A DNA stretch of 64,000 nt from Antitrichia curtipendula (taxonomy: Eukaryota > Streptophyta > Bryopsida > Hypnales > Leucodontaceae): NCBI GenBank assembly GCA_951230915.1, contig OX579633.1:22788574-22852573 (forward strand), read 5' to 3'. The notes under the pieces were generated by a model. That model did not search any database. It saw only the letters and a program-made list of their open reading frames with translations, and was not told where the DNA came from. Below, in pieces: positions 1 through 11,296 of the stretch (position 1 is the first letter of the stretch; each line of letters starts with the position of its first letter). The position numbers were made by a program, and so were the translations under genes.

Positions 1-2207
1 GCAATTTGTAAATGAGCTAGACCTAATTGTACACTGTTATGAATAATAACTATTTTTGGTGAATTACGTAGTGGAGATGCTTTCACATGTATTTGATTTG
101 TTCATTGAAGTTTGGTTCAAGTGTTTCGGTTTTTTAATTGTTTCAATAAACGTTATCTCTCCTCTGACTTGTGAAAGCAGGTGTAAATCATGATAACACA
201 ATTACACCTCTTGATTTAATTCTTTGAGACTTTTGCCTATTTCTCACCCATGTAAGGTGAAGTAGAAGCATCTAAATGTAACACTTATGCAAGTTTTTTA
301 GATTTTGAGGGTAGGGACAAAATAAAATGATGTGCGCTTGTAAAGAAATGGTTTAGGAAACTAATAAAAGTGGTTTTGTATTTTTCCAAGCTTGTATAAA
401 TATAATACAAATTTGTGAAAACAAGTGCATAGATGTACTTATTGTACACAATACACTACGACCAAAGTGGACACAAAAACATCCAAAAGTGACAGACCCT
501 ATGTTTGTATTATGGTCATTTTATTGATCAATGTAAAGTACAGCTCCATCACTATGACACATTTATAGAAACTCACTTGTCAACATTGGGTCCACCTTCA
601 CTTTAGTTTAGGGCTTATTTTAGGTGTCCACAAACGACTCATGTTACATTTGAGTGCACATACCTTAGAGGAAACAAGAACATGATAGTGACTTCATCTT
701 GTCTTCGTTTCTGACCCATCTTACCAACATAAATTCATCTCTTCCACTACACTTGGTTGGCCTTCAATTCGCAAGTTGGGGTGTAACTAAAACTTGGCTA
801 TATGCCGATGGCCACTTTTGTTTTCTTCAAGTTAGTACTCAACTTGTACAAACAAAGATACCCAAGTTGTCAAAGTTGAGTCCAACGACGCTAGTTTGTG
901 AGCCTAGAAATGCGAGTTTAAGAGCTGTGAGCATACATTTTGCGAGCCCAAAGATTGACTTTCAAAAACTTTTAAATTTTTTAGTGTTAGGGAAAAAAAC
1001 CCGAATATACTTCAAAGTTCTAGGTAAAAAATAGTGAATCTACAGATTTATTATAGTGGACCTATGACTGCGGACTTGGGGCCGTGGACCTATTACCGTG
1101 GACACATGAAGAGATTCAAAATATTAATTTTTTTCTTCCTACACTCTTTATAGGTACATTCAATATATAGAACAGTGACCTTTGATTATCCCATATTCAT
1201 TGGGATTATCAATATAAGCTAATATAAGAATACTTTAGATATATGATTAGTCAAGCTTAAGATCGGCGTGAGTTGACTGCCACGCATCATTGTAGTAGAC
1301 AGTTACGTCCCTCTTTAGTTTTTTTACTTCTTGTGTTTATGTTCTAAAAATTATTTTTGGTGTTGACGTCTACTGCCATTTCATTTACTAATAGGGATAC
1401 AACACAGAATTGGAATTTCCAAAATAAATTAATGTATAAGGACTTAGACTAGTTATTGACGATACCTGCGGTTTTAGGGTTAACCGTATGTAGCACTTCA
1501 GGCCCCAGTCGAGACACTTGGGACCCCAGGTGTAGCACTTTTTGTTGCTGCATTTTGTATGATCCTGTGAATGATTTACAAGATTTAAAATTCAGCGTTA
1601 ATCGTGCATCCGGGGGACCAAAACGATAATCAATTTTTAGATTGTAATGGAATTCCTAAAGGTTTGTCGCAAATATTACTCTCACAAAATTGTGCTTTTG
1701 GTACCGAGACGCCAAATGAGGCTACAAATGTATGGAGCAATTTACAAATTTCTCGCTGGATTCTATCGCGAAGATACTCCCCTGAAATTCTACTTTTGGT
1801 ACCGAGACGTCTAATTTGGCTGCTAGACCTTGGCGCAGTTTAGAAAAAATTACTACGGAGAAGTGTTACAAAAACTCCTAAACGGATCATTTTTAGCTTA
1901 TATTGTATATTCAGTGTATGTGCTTCGGCACCAAGTCTCTATAAAAATCCAATTTAATGCCATCTATGGTTTAGTATTTCTGACACAGTAAAAGTACACA
2001 TTGCATTTATGAATCACTTTGGAATATGCACAACCAGGTCACAAAAGAGAATATCTTCAATACTGGATATACTTGCATTTTTTTAAGAATCGACAGATTG
2101 AAGAAAGATGCTCATACATTAAAAGCATTTTCTGCTAATTGGATACATAGAGTCGTCCACATTCTAAGTATTCTAGTATAGCAAATTCTAGCCCTCATAT
2201 TGCAATA
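1..2207. other. Gene-poor AT-rich stretch
   Basis: No coding region is supported here. The short open frames (for example 699-1034) have low-complexity, uneven translations, no recognisable domain and no sensible splice context. One short direct repeat is visible: a TTTGGTACCGAGACG block occurs near 1694 and again near 1793, about 99 bp apart. The stretch ends at the 3' side of the MULE-like gene that lies on the minus strand. Confidence 0.6.
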
Positions 2208-5200
2208 TTAGACATTATTTTTAATCATCCCCGCAGATTGAAGAAGTTTCATCACTTCATCCATACTCATGCTTGGAGCATGAATGAACTTGTCTTTCTT
2301 GAAGTTGGACTTGCACAAAAACCGGAAGATGTAATACAAATGTTTGCAATTGACATACTTCCCTCGCTTCCCAATGGATGCAGATATCATTCCGGTGAAG
2401 TACAGGCACGTGCAAGCTGGGAAATTGCAGAGAGTAATGCGATATATCATGTGATGAGGTTCTATGCCAGATTGAAGAGTGATGATAGCTCCAAGTCCTG
2501 GATATGGCAAGATGTTCACTCCAAGAATAATTCCGGTCACATTCCTGGCACTCTCCCATTGGTTGCGGTGATCATCAGTAGGTGCCCTGTCATTCCTACG
2601 GATGCTTTTTCCATTCCGAATACATGGGGGCTTGTTAGCATGAGGTGGTCTTGCATAAGTCCATTCCATAACTTCAAAAAGGTTGGAGGAAGTGAATAGG
2701 CGTCGTGGAGACATAGACGGACGCTCCTGGAGGCGGAACCCTGCCTCCTCAAAGAGAATAATCTCCTCAGAGGTGAGGGTCGTGCCGATCAACACTGGCC
2801 AAATATTTGGGATTCGTGGTCGACTAAGGACGTGAGACCTCCTAGGTCCCATCACGCAACGCTTAATGTCGTCCGGACAGAACCAGAACTCGTCTGTCTC
2901 CACTCTTGTGCCCTTGAACTTGCGCTTCTGCCCCTTATACATTGGAGCAGCAGTGGCTCTGGAGCCCCTAACAATGTTCATTTTGCACTTCACTTCTGTC
3001 TGCGACTGAATGGCATGACACTTCTTCTTAGACTTCATAGAAAGACGAGATATGTGCCATTCTGAAGGGTCACAATCAATCTCAAGTACATGCTTAACAT
3101 GAGGGATTTCAAGAGTGGCATCAACTTGATTTGCATTTGAAAGATCAGTAGATGTACTTTGCACTCGTGGATGGGAGAAGTTAACCTTGTCCGGGCGATG
3201 AGAATCACCCTCGGACCCAATAGGTACATCAGCCGGGCGCTTAGAGGAACCAAAGACTTCCTCTCCTTCCAAATGAGGTATGCGCGTGCAAACCTCCTCA
3301 GCACCGGGCATACTACATAGGGCGTCGGTGATTCTCTTTCCATCCATAGATGCAACTGCCCTCTTCAATTTCAAGTTCTGCCTAGATGGGCCGAATCCAG
3401 ACGGGCTGCCATTGAGATATACTCAAAAGTTTGTCATCTGCATAAAAGCTCTCACCCAATCGTCGCATGTTGCGACGTATAAGTCTGTGCCGCGCTTCCC
3501 AGACGCTTGGAGCCATTTGTTGTGTACTGTCTCAGATAAATTGCAAGAAGGCATATCAGCCAACTCATCTGAGGACATTTCCTGCAAGAATTGAAGACGT
3601 CATATTACATATAACACAGGAATCAAAACTCAGTGGTCATCTTGAGCAAGTGTGAAGTACTTCAAATAAAGTAAGAAACTAACCGTTTCCATGAAACCAC
3701 CCCACTGTCGATATCTGAAGTGCCAGAATGCCAACCAGAGCTCAAGCTCCCTCAGAGATTCAGTAGATGCTGCACCGGATGAGTACCACCATGCCTTGAT
3801 CTGCAAGTATTTACTTTCAGCCTCCTCTAATGTCTTTGCATCCTTGTATGATCTACATAGCCGAATATGCTGACATTGCAACTCCCGCTTGATAAGTCTC
3901 TCAGTGTGTTGCTTCATGGAGGTTGCCCAATGAAAAAGGCACGTCCGTTCCCGATCAATCATCTTGTCTTTCGGGTTGCCAGTGCCGTACACAATTCGAA
4001 CAGCGTTCCAATTCGCTTGAGCACCATCGGCCATGAAGCCTTTGAAGTTAGGATTCGGGAATCCTTTCTTCTCCATCACTCGATTAAGGCAACGCCACAT
4101 GATGATTTGACCTTCTGTATCTTCTGATTGCATATCACATATTGCAATTGTCATCACCTTGCAATAGGCAGAGTCGTAAACATGGTAGGCGATAGTTGTC
4201 CAACCTTTGACACGTTTGACATGATCAAACATGAGCCAGGAATTGGCTAGATCTCCTCCTACTTGCATCCGTCTGACGAGGTTGACTCCGCTCCCTGGGC
4301 CATCCACGAGCATCTTGAAAAGGTACACCTTCTCCTGTCCCTGTCCAGGGAAAACACTGTCATGAATGAACTCCATTTTCGCTTGTTTCTTCATTCCGAG
4401 TATGCGATCTATGTCCCCTCCTCCACTGCTGGTGTTGCGGAAGGACGCAATGATGTTCCGAACGTTTGGCAAACTGAGCACCTGGAACTTGTCCATGACA
4501 TCATCCAATGCCTTTCCCTTTAGCATTTCCTTCGGGCCATCACCTGCATGAACAAGGAATGTGTCCAAAAACTCTTTACTAGCAGCCACTGCAATGGCGG
4601 ACGCTTTAGCAGTAGGAGTTTTTTTCACTTCTTGCTCGATGAGTCCAGAGATGGTGTTCATGGAATCTCTACACAAACCATCTGCAACTGGATGGTTATG
4701 ATTTCCTAGATGAATGCAAGCCCTCGTCATGTCAGCCGCACCGATAACATAGTAAATTCGAGCGTCATAGAAATTTAGACAAGTCGGTGTTAATTTGCAG
4801 ACTCTACAAACTACTGTAGAATCTTTAGGAGGAATCGTCCCGACCTGGAATGGAGTACTAGTGTTCCCAAACCACTCTGTTTCGTTCCTTTTGGAGGACC
4901 TCTTCAAATAATCGCAGGCACTATTACTGCAAGCCAAATAACCAGTACAGGAAGACTTCTTGAACTTCAAACCTAAATCATTGTGAATGTTTGAAGTCAT
5001 GGTACGACACCAAGTATGACCATCATAGCGTTTATCCATGCCATTCATGCTCTTAGAAGAACACGAAGAAGCGGATGATCTGCATGGAGGCAGTTCAAAA
5101 ACAATATCTCCATCGAAACTCGTAGGGAGGAACTGGACCTTCTGGTGATCAATTGCTTTAAAATTGAGATGGGCTAACTCATTTCTGGACCCTCTAATAC

Positions 5201-5842
5201 TCGCTAGTTTTTGAATGCACTACATCACACTAGGAAATGAAAGACTACTTGGATAGAGAGGAGGGCGTGAGAGGTTCGAACTAGCAAGACTACTTTCACA
5301 AACCGAACAAGACTGAGATGCAGAAGGCACTGTCGAAGTTTCTGGTGCGCATGACACCGTTGGAGACCTACGACATCTATATAGCGTCTCGTCTTCGGAG
5401 TCGCTTGACAACTCCACTATTGGACTTAGAATCCCTTCTCGAGGTACAGGAACGTTACCACTTCCCAGCTCATCATGTGACTGAAGAAGACATCCTGACT
5501 CGACTTTTACTACTCTTAGAAACAAAGCTTGTGCAGTTGATGCATCAGACTGTGGTGTCAACACCCTTGTAGAAGCAGCAATTACATTAGAGGACAATCC
5601 GAATGCCCTATAACGCCCAGTGGCAGAATTCACAAATTCCCTGGGTCAGTTTGAGTCATAGCCATAAGAACAGACTGAAGAAGAGTTCCCGAATCTGATA
5701 GAATCTCCTCCTCGACATAGATTGAGCACTGCGAGAAACCATATCGGACGTGAATCAAGTGGCTTGTAATCTCTGCTACACCATCATCATTCAGACGCAG
5801 AAAAAGAGGAACTTCATGTCCATCAACTGTAATGGAAGCCAT
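2208..5842 (-). pseudogene. MULE-like transposase with SWIM zinc finger, copy A (broken)
   Basis: This is the relic of a DDE transposase of Mutator-like type. Reading from 5842 down, there is an acidic, Ser-rich N-terminal region and then a Cys-rich segment around GMDKRYDGHTW (about 5040). The transposase core follows, with GSGVNLVRRMQ, FDHVKRVKGW, GFMADGAQANW and RTCLFHW (about 4350-3950). The first exon ends with RYRQWGGFMET, followed by an intron of about 90 bp (3680 to 3594) with GT...AG ends. The C-terminal exon ends in a SWIM-type CxC...CxH finger (CTCLYF...NCKHLY, about 2330-2420). The copy is broken: a one-base frameshift lies near 5640, a TAG at 5220-5222 and a TGA at 3423-3425. Alignment by eye with the second copy at 60.2-63.9 kb gives the expected reading. 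The family assignment rests on motifs; no terminal inverted repeats were identified. Confidence 0.72.
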
Positions 5843-7679
5843 CATGCTACAATTCAAGAAATGAAGTAGAACAAAAAAAAATGACAACCAAAAAGAGGCA
5901 CACATATTGTTGAGTACTTGAGAACCTTACAACTGCATATACAACAAGTTTTTTAAAGCTGAACTATAAACTTAATTCAATTTGAACATGTTTACACTTG
6001 AAAATACGGAAATTCTATAATAGCGGCGCATACGTTCAAATTATATGACAGTGAACATGAGATTTCTTGATCCGCGCAATTGTAAATTCTAATCTGCACT
6101 GACATGTACCAGAGAGCCTACAGACAGCGCACAATGAAGGCCTTTGATTTCCACAAAATCATAGAAGATATAAATCATGAATACGATAGCAGTACGAAGA
6201 CGGAATGGTATTAATGATTTAGACCAATATGTAGTTGTCTACGTGGAGAGGATGAAGGTGAATAATGCTATCAGTATAATATGAGAATCCACTAAGATAA
6301 TTTTAGGTAAGCGAAAAAAGTATACCACGCAAACGGAAACCCCCCATGAAGGAAATATATGATTTGTGAATGATAAGTAATGACAGTGATTGTCATGTAC
6401 TACTAGTCATTACGTCAGAAGACAGCCTCTCACCATATAAAAGGTAACGTCCAGGAATTAGGAACTCTTTATAATTTGAAGATGATGACGTCCAGTAGCT
6501 TCTAATATATAGTAAGTCCTATAGTATGTAATCTCATAGGCCTAAAGTAGTGGAACAGATCTCCTAGATGCTTACGCGATCATCAATATCAAGGACTGAT
6601 TCAAGTAGGGGAAAGAGATGCAAGAGAAGAAAGAGTAAGCTGTATTTCTCTAGTTTCAGAGAGTTAAGGAGGGTAAGAATGAATAGGTCGAAGCAAGCAC
6701 GCAAGGTGCTATTATGTAGGGATCCAGAATCTGGGACTGGGGAGCACATCCAGGAAGGAACAATCCTCGGGAAGCCCCCATTTGGAGAATCAGCAGATTC
6801 TAATAATCCGTTAATACAGAAGACTCGTGACGTTGAGAACGCTACCCAAACGCAGGAAATCATCCGTGTAAGTCCATCAAAATGTGCACCCCGTCCTTCC
6901 TAGGTTACATGCTAATTCAATTTGTTTCAGAATTCTACTGTTTAGGGATCACAACTTCTTGATCTGCAATGTGATCTGTTCTAATCCGAGGCTATTACAA
7001 TAAGCGTGATCAAAAGGTGGGGGGCATAGCCATTCAGAAATCAAGCCGTGTCAATTCTCGTCCACCCAAATGCGGACAGAGACTTAGGGTTCTTCAGTCA
7101 ATGACGGTATTTCGCATGAAATTTTAGGAGCTCTTCCGTCACCTTCACGTGAATTTGATACCTCCACGCGCTGCGTCTCATCGTTGCGACAACCACGGGA
7201 CGAGGGCTTGCAGGCTGCCGAAATGGACACAAGGAGCAGGAGAGCAAATCAACGCCGTGGGACACCAGCAACCAATGCTGCCGAGCAAGCTGTACTGCCA
7301 CCAGATCTCGAAGCGGCAATGTTTGAGGTTAGTCATTCTTTCAGCCAATCGCTTTTCCCCACGGTCCGGATGCCTTGAAATTCTGTGTAGAGGGGTTAAG
7401 GACATGGTGCGACTTTGTGGTTTCGAATACGCGCAATCATAAACCTCCACCGAAGCAGTAACGTGAACAAGATGTCCCCACCGCACAGCTGGCCTCGCGA
7501 TTGAAGGACTAGGGTCGACGATTAGCTCTGCTGCAAAGGAACAGAAAAAACGGTGTCTCAATGGGGCACCGTAACTTGTAATTTTGAGGCTGAGTATAGG
7601 TTGAGGGATTGAGTGCCACGAGAGGGATCAGTTTTGCGCATACCATCTTGCTAGGGTTCTACGGCACAGTCACGAGCTT
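5843..7679. other. Intergenic region between MULE copy A and the tandem array
   Basis: The first part is AT-rich and shows no gene. A 111-codon open frame at 6568-6903 has a basic, Arg/Lys-rich start and is followed closely by a possible splice donor, but nothing identifies it. GC content rises after about 7100 towards the tandem array. A short, better-looking exon candidate inside this stretch is listed separately at 7223-7327. Confidence 0.5.
7223..7327 (+). CDS. Possible short first exon, unknown gene
   Basis: An ATG in good context (CCGAAATGG) opens 35 codons beginning MDTRSRRANQRRGTP and ending LEAAMFE, exactly followed by GTTAGT, a plausible splice donor in phase 0. The peptide is basic and then acidic, like a disordered N-terminus. 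It lies just upstream of the tandem array. The ParB/methyltransferase-like gene 4 kb downstream also has phase 0 at its second exon, so this could be an alternative first exon, but nothing shows that it is joined. Transcript data would decide. The function is unknown. Confidence 0.2.
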
Positions 7680-10600
7680 GAGCGGCTGGTTGTTCAAGTT
7701 CTGCGAGACGGTAGAGGCCATCAGCTGAGACCGACCGCGACAATCATTCCTCCGCGGCTGCATCTCGGGTCGAGAAACTACGGTCAGCCACTGATTCGCC
7801 GACTGGTCCCTTTAATTCCACCACCGTATCTTGGTCACGACGTCCAGAGCGGACTTCCAATGCTCCGCGCTCGGGACAGGTGACACACCCGTAAGCCTCG
7901 TAGCAGTTCGTCGTCATTTGTTTGGTAAGTTAAATTCTACATTTAGTCGATACCCATCCCGTAACTAGAACCAGTCAGGATCGCTCTCATTAGCGAGAGA
8001 AAGGAAACCAGTTCCTCATTTCGGGATGGTTGCGTGAGTTCGACGGAACCAATACGCTCCTCGGCGACTGCTGGGTCATGGTCCCCGGCACGTCACGACT
8101 CATTAGCTCAATTTTAGGTCAGAATTTTTTCTTCGCATCTGTGTCTTAAGATTCGACATTCTCGCCGTGGTCCGTGGACTGGTCCCAAGAATTTCATCTG
8201 CAGATCTCGGTCTCGTCGGCAAGAGAGGACTTCCAGCGCCTCCCTCTCGGGACAGTTGACACATTTGTATGCCTTGTAGTAGTTCCTCGTTTATTGATTG
8301 TTAGGTTAAACTATACCTTTACTGGATCCTTATCCCGTAACTGAAACCTGCGTAGATATCTCTCTTTAGCGAGAGAGGGGAATCCAAATCCTCTTCTCGG
8401 GCTGAGAGCTTGAGTTCGAAGGAATCCTTACGTGTTTCGGGGACTTCTGAATGAAGGTCTTCGGCACGCCACCGTCCATAGGGATCAGTTTTTAGGTCAT
8501 GAAGCTTACTTCTGCGTATGGATCATAGGACTCGACATTCCAGTTACCCACTCGTCCGGATTTGGACTCCAGGTTTTCCACCAGCTGGTACTGGTCTCGC
8601 CGACGAGAGAGGATTTCCACCAGCCTCCTCTCGGGACAGGTGACGCACTCGTGAACTACGCATTAGGTCAATGTTCTTTCTTCGTTATGTGTTTTTCTGC
8701 TTGTTGTCGGTCTTCATCCCGTAACAAGAACCTGTGGATCTCGCTCTCGTTGGCGAGAAAGAATAAGCCAGCTCCACATCCCGGGTCGGATTTCTTGAAT
8801 TGGGATTAGCCCTTACGAGCTTCTGCGACTTTTTGTATACTTTCTTAGACTCGTCATAGCCCGTCCGCTCCGATTTTCCCTTTTTTGTTAGTGTCCGCTA
8901 TTTTTTCTTGAGATTAGTCAGTCTCGTCGTCCACTCTCTCGGCTTCTGGTACCAGTGTTTTAACCAGCAGGTACTGGTCTCGTCGGCGAGAAAGGATTTC
9001 CAGCATCCTCCGTTCGGGAGAGGTGACGCAGTCTTATCCCAAGGATCAGGTCAATGTTTTTTCTTCGTTACATGATTTTCTGCTTGTTGTCGGTCTTCAT
9101 CTCGTAACTAGAACCTGTGGATCTCGCTCTCGTTAGCGAGAGGGTGGAAACCAGCTCCTCATATCAGGTCTGATTTTTTGAATCTGGATGACCCTTACGA
9201 GCTTCAGCGACTTCCGGTTATCTTTCTTAGACTTGTTAAAGCCCGTCCGCTCACGTTTTTCCTTCCCTGAATGTGTCCGCTTTTGTTTCGTGAGATTAGT
9301 CGATCTCGCCATCCACTCTTTCGGCTACTGGTCCCAAGGTTCAGACTAGCAGATTCTGGTCTCGTCGGCGAGAGAGGTTTTTTAACAGCCCTCGCTCGGG
9401 ACAGGTGACGCAGTCATAAGCCAAGCATCAGGTCAATGTTTTTACTTCGTCATGTGATCTTCTGCTTTCTGTCGGTCTTCATCCCGTAAATAGAACCTGT
9501 GGATCCCGCTCTCGTTAGCCCTCGCGAATAACCCAACTCCACATCTCGGATCGGATCTCTTGAATTTGGATGAACACATATGAGCATCAGCGACTTCTGG
9601 GTCAGTGTCTTAGACTCGTCAGAGCCCGTCCGCTCAGATTTTACCTTTTTTGTAAGTGTCCGCTTCTTTGTCGTGATATTAGTCAGTCTCGCCGTCCACT
9701 CACTCGGCTTCTCGTCCCAGGGTTTGGACTAGCAGGTACTGGTCTCGTCGGCGAGAGAGGATTCCCAACAGCCTCCGCTTGGGGCAGATGACGCACTCGT
9801 GAACTGCGCATCATGTCAATGTCTTTTCTTTGTGATGTGATTTTCTGCTTGATGTTGGTCTTCATCCCGTAACTAGAACCTGTGGATCTCGCTCTCGTTA
9901 GCGAGAGAGAGTATGCGAGCTCTACATCTCGGGTCGGATTTCTTGAATTTGGATGACCCCTTACGAGCTTCAGGGACTTCTGGTTTACTTTCTAAGACTC
10001 GACAGAGCCCGTCCGCTCAGATTTTCCCTTCCTTGTATGTGTCCGAGTTTTCGTCGTGGGTTTGAGCATTCTGGCCGTGTACTTGCTCGGGTCCTGGTCC
10101 CAGGACTTCCACCAGCCGATACTGGTCTCGCCGGCGAGAGACGACTTCTGTCGCTCCCCTCTCGGGACAGTTGACGCACTCGTGAACTGCGCATCAGATC
10201 AATGTATGTTCTGAGTTATTTAAATACTTCCGTTAGTCAATTTTCATCCCGTAACTAAAACCTGTTGGGATCGGTCTCGTCAGCGAGAGGGAGGAATACA
10301 GCTCCTCATCTCGGGTCTAATTTTTTGAATTTCGATGATTGCTTACAGGCTTCGGCGACTCCTGGTTTATTTTCTTAGACTCGTCACAGCCCAGAACCTC
10401 AGCAATTGGTTGTGATTTTCCCTTCCCTGTTTGTGTCCGCGCTTGAGTAATGGTTTTCGACATTCCCTCCGTCCATTCGTCCGTGTTCTGGTCCCAGGAA
10501 GTCCACCAACTAATATCAGTCTCGCCGGCGAGAGAGGATTCCCAGCTCTCCACTCTCGGGAGAGGTGACGCCTTGTAGCAGTTTGTAGTCTTCTTTTTCA

Positions 10601-11075
10601 TATGTAAAATTCTTAGCTCTTTCACATTTCATCCCGTAATTAGAACCGGTCAAGATCGCTCTCGTCAGCGAGAGAGTGGAAACCAGCTCCTCTCCTCGGG
10701 GCTGATCTCTTGAATTTGGATGAACCCTTACTCGTTTCGGCGTCTGCCTGGTCACTCTCTTAAGCTCGTCACAACCTAGCAGCTCAGAGTTTGGTCGATA
10801 TATCGATTATCGTGGTTTTATCTCGAGACAAGGCACTCCGGGGCCGGCCACGGACTCGCTTACTGGTCCCATGAATATTGACCTTGGTTCTTCGTCTCGT
10901 CGACGAGAGTGGCTTACCAGAGCTCCCCTCCCGGGACAGCTGAAGGATTCCTTATCCCCGAGGCAGTTCATCGTGATTCCTTTGTGTATAAATTCCTGTG
11001 GTTAGTGAATCATCATCCCGAAGGAATGCCCTGACGGGACAGCTCTCGTTAGCGAGAGAGAGAAAATCGTTGCTC
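7680..11075. repeat. Tandem array, about nine 383-bp units with paired palindromes
   Basis: The same sequence landmarks recur at nearly constant spacing. A CTCTCG-TTAG-CGAGAG type palindrome starts near 7984, 8360, 8742, 9126, 9509, 9891, 10272, 10659 and 11042 (steps of about 376-387). A second palindrome, TCTCG-TCGG-CGAGA, starts near 8211, 8595, 8979, 9360, 9743, 10126, 10520 and 10895. Both share arms TCTCG/CGAGA around a four-base centre, so a unit holds two sites about 148 and 235 bp apart. By eye 13 of 17 sites are perfect in the arms. Other conserved blocks are CATCCCGTAACTAGAACC and CTCGGGACAGGTGACGCA. The array is more GC-rich than its surroundings. Open frames in it are accidental. 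It ends about 220 bp before the ATG of the next gene, so it may act as its promoter or as a protein-binding cluster (inference). Confidence 0.88.
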
Positions 11076-11296
11076 CATCTTGGGGATTCTCGATTACGTT
11101 CTGCGAGACCATCACGTGCTTCTGTGCTCACTATCAGTTCGGGATTCTTCAGTTATACTTGGTGTCTCTACCTACCCTGTTTGATCTTAGGTAGTCCACG
11201 TTGTTATTCTCGTTTTTAATTGTTCCAGTGTTTCCATTGATTTGTATTAATCTCATTAGAACTAATTCGTATTCATAATACTTGGACATTATTTAG

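Noticed and set aside
699..1034. 111-codon open frame on the plus strand
   Set aside because: Composition is not coding-like, no domain or splice context is seen, and no support comes from neighbours.
2238..2699. 153-codon plus-strand frame opposite MULE copy A
   Set aside because: It is the complement of the SWIM-containing exon, whose minus-strand reading has recognisable motifs; the plus frame is a shadow.
8432..8809. 125-codon open frame on the plus strand
   Set aside because: It lies wholly inside the 383-bp tandem array and follows the repeat; the translation has no domain, so it is accidental.
7680..11075. CRISPR-like array
   Set aside because: Repeats are about 383 bp long and contiguous, without short direct repeats alternating with unique spacers, and the genome is eukaryotic; this is a tandem satellite-type array.
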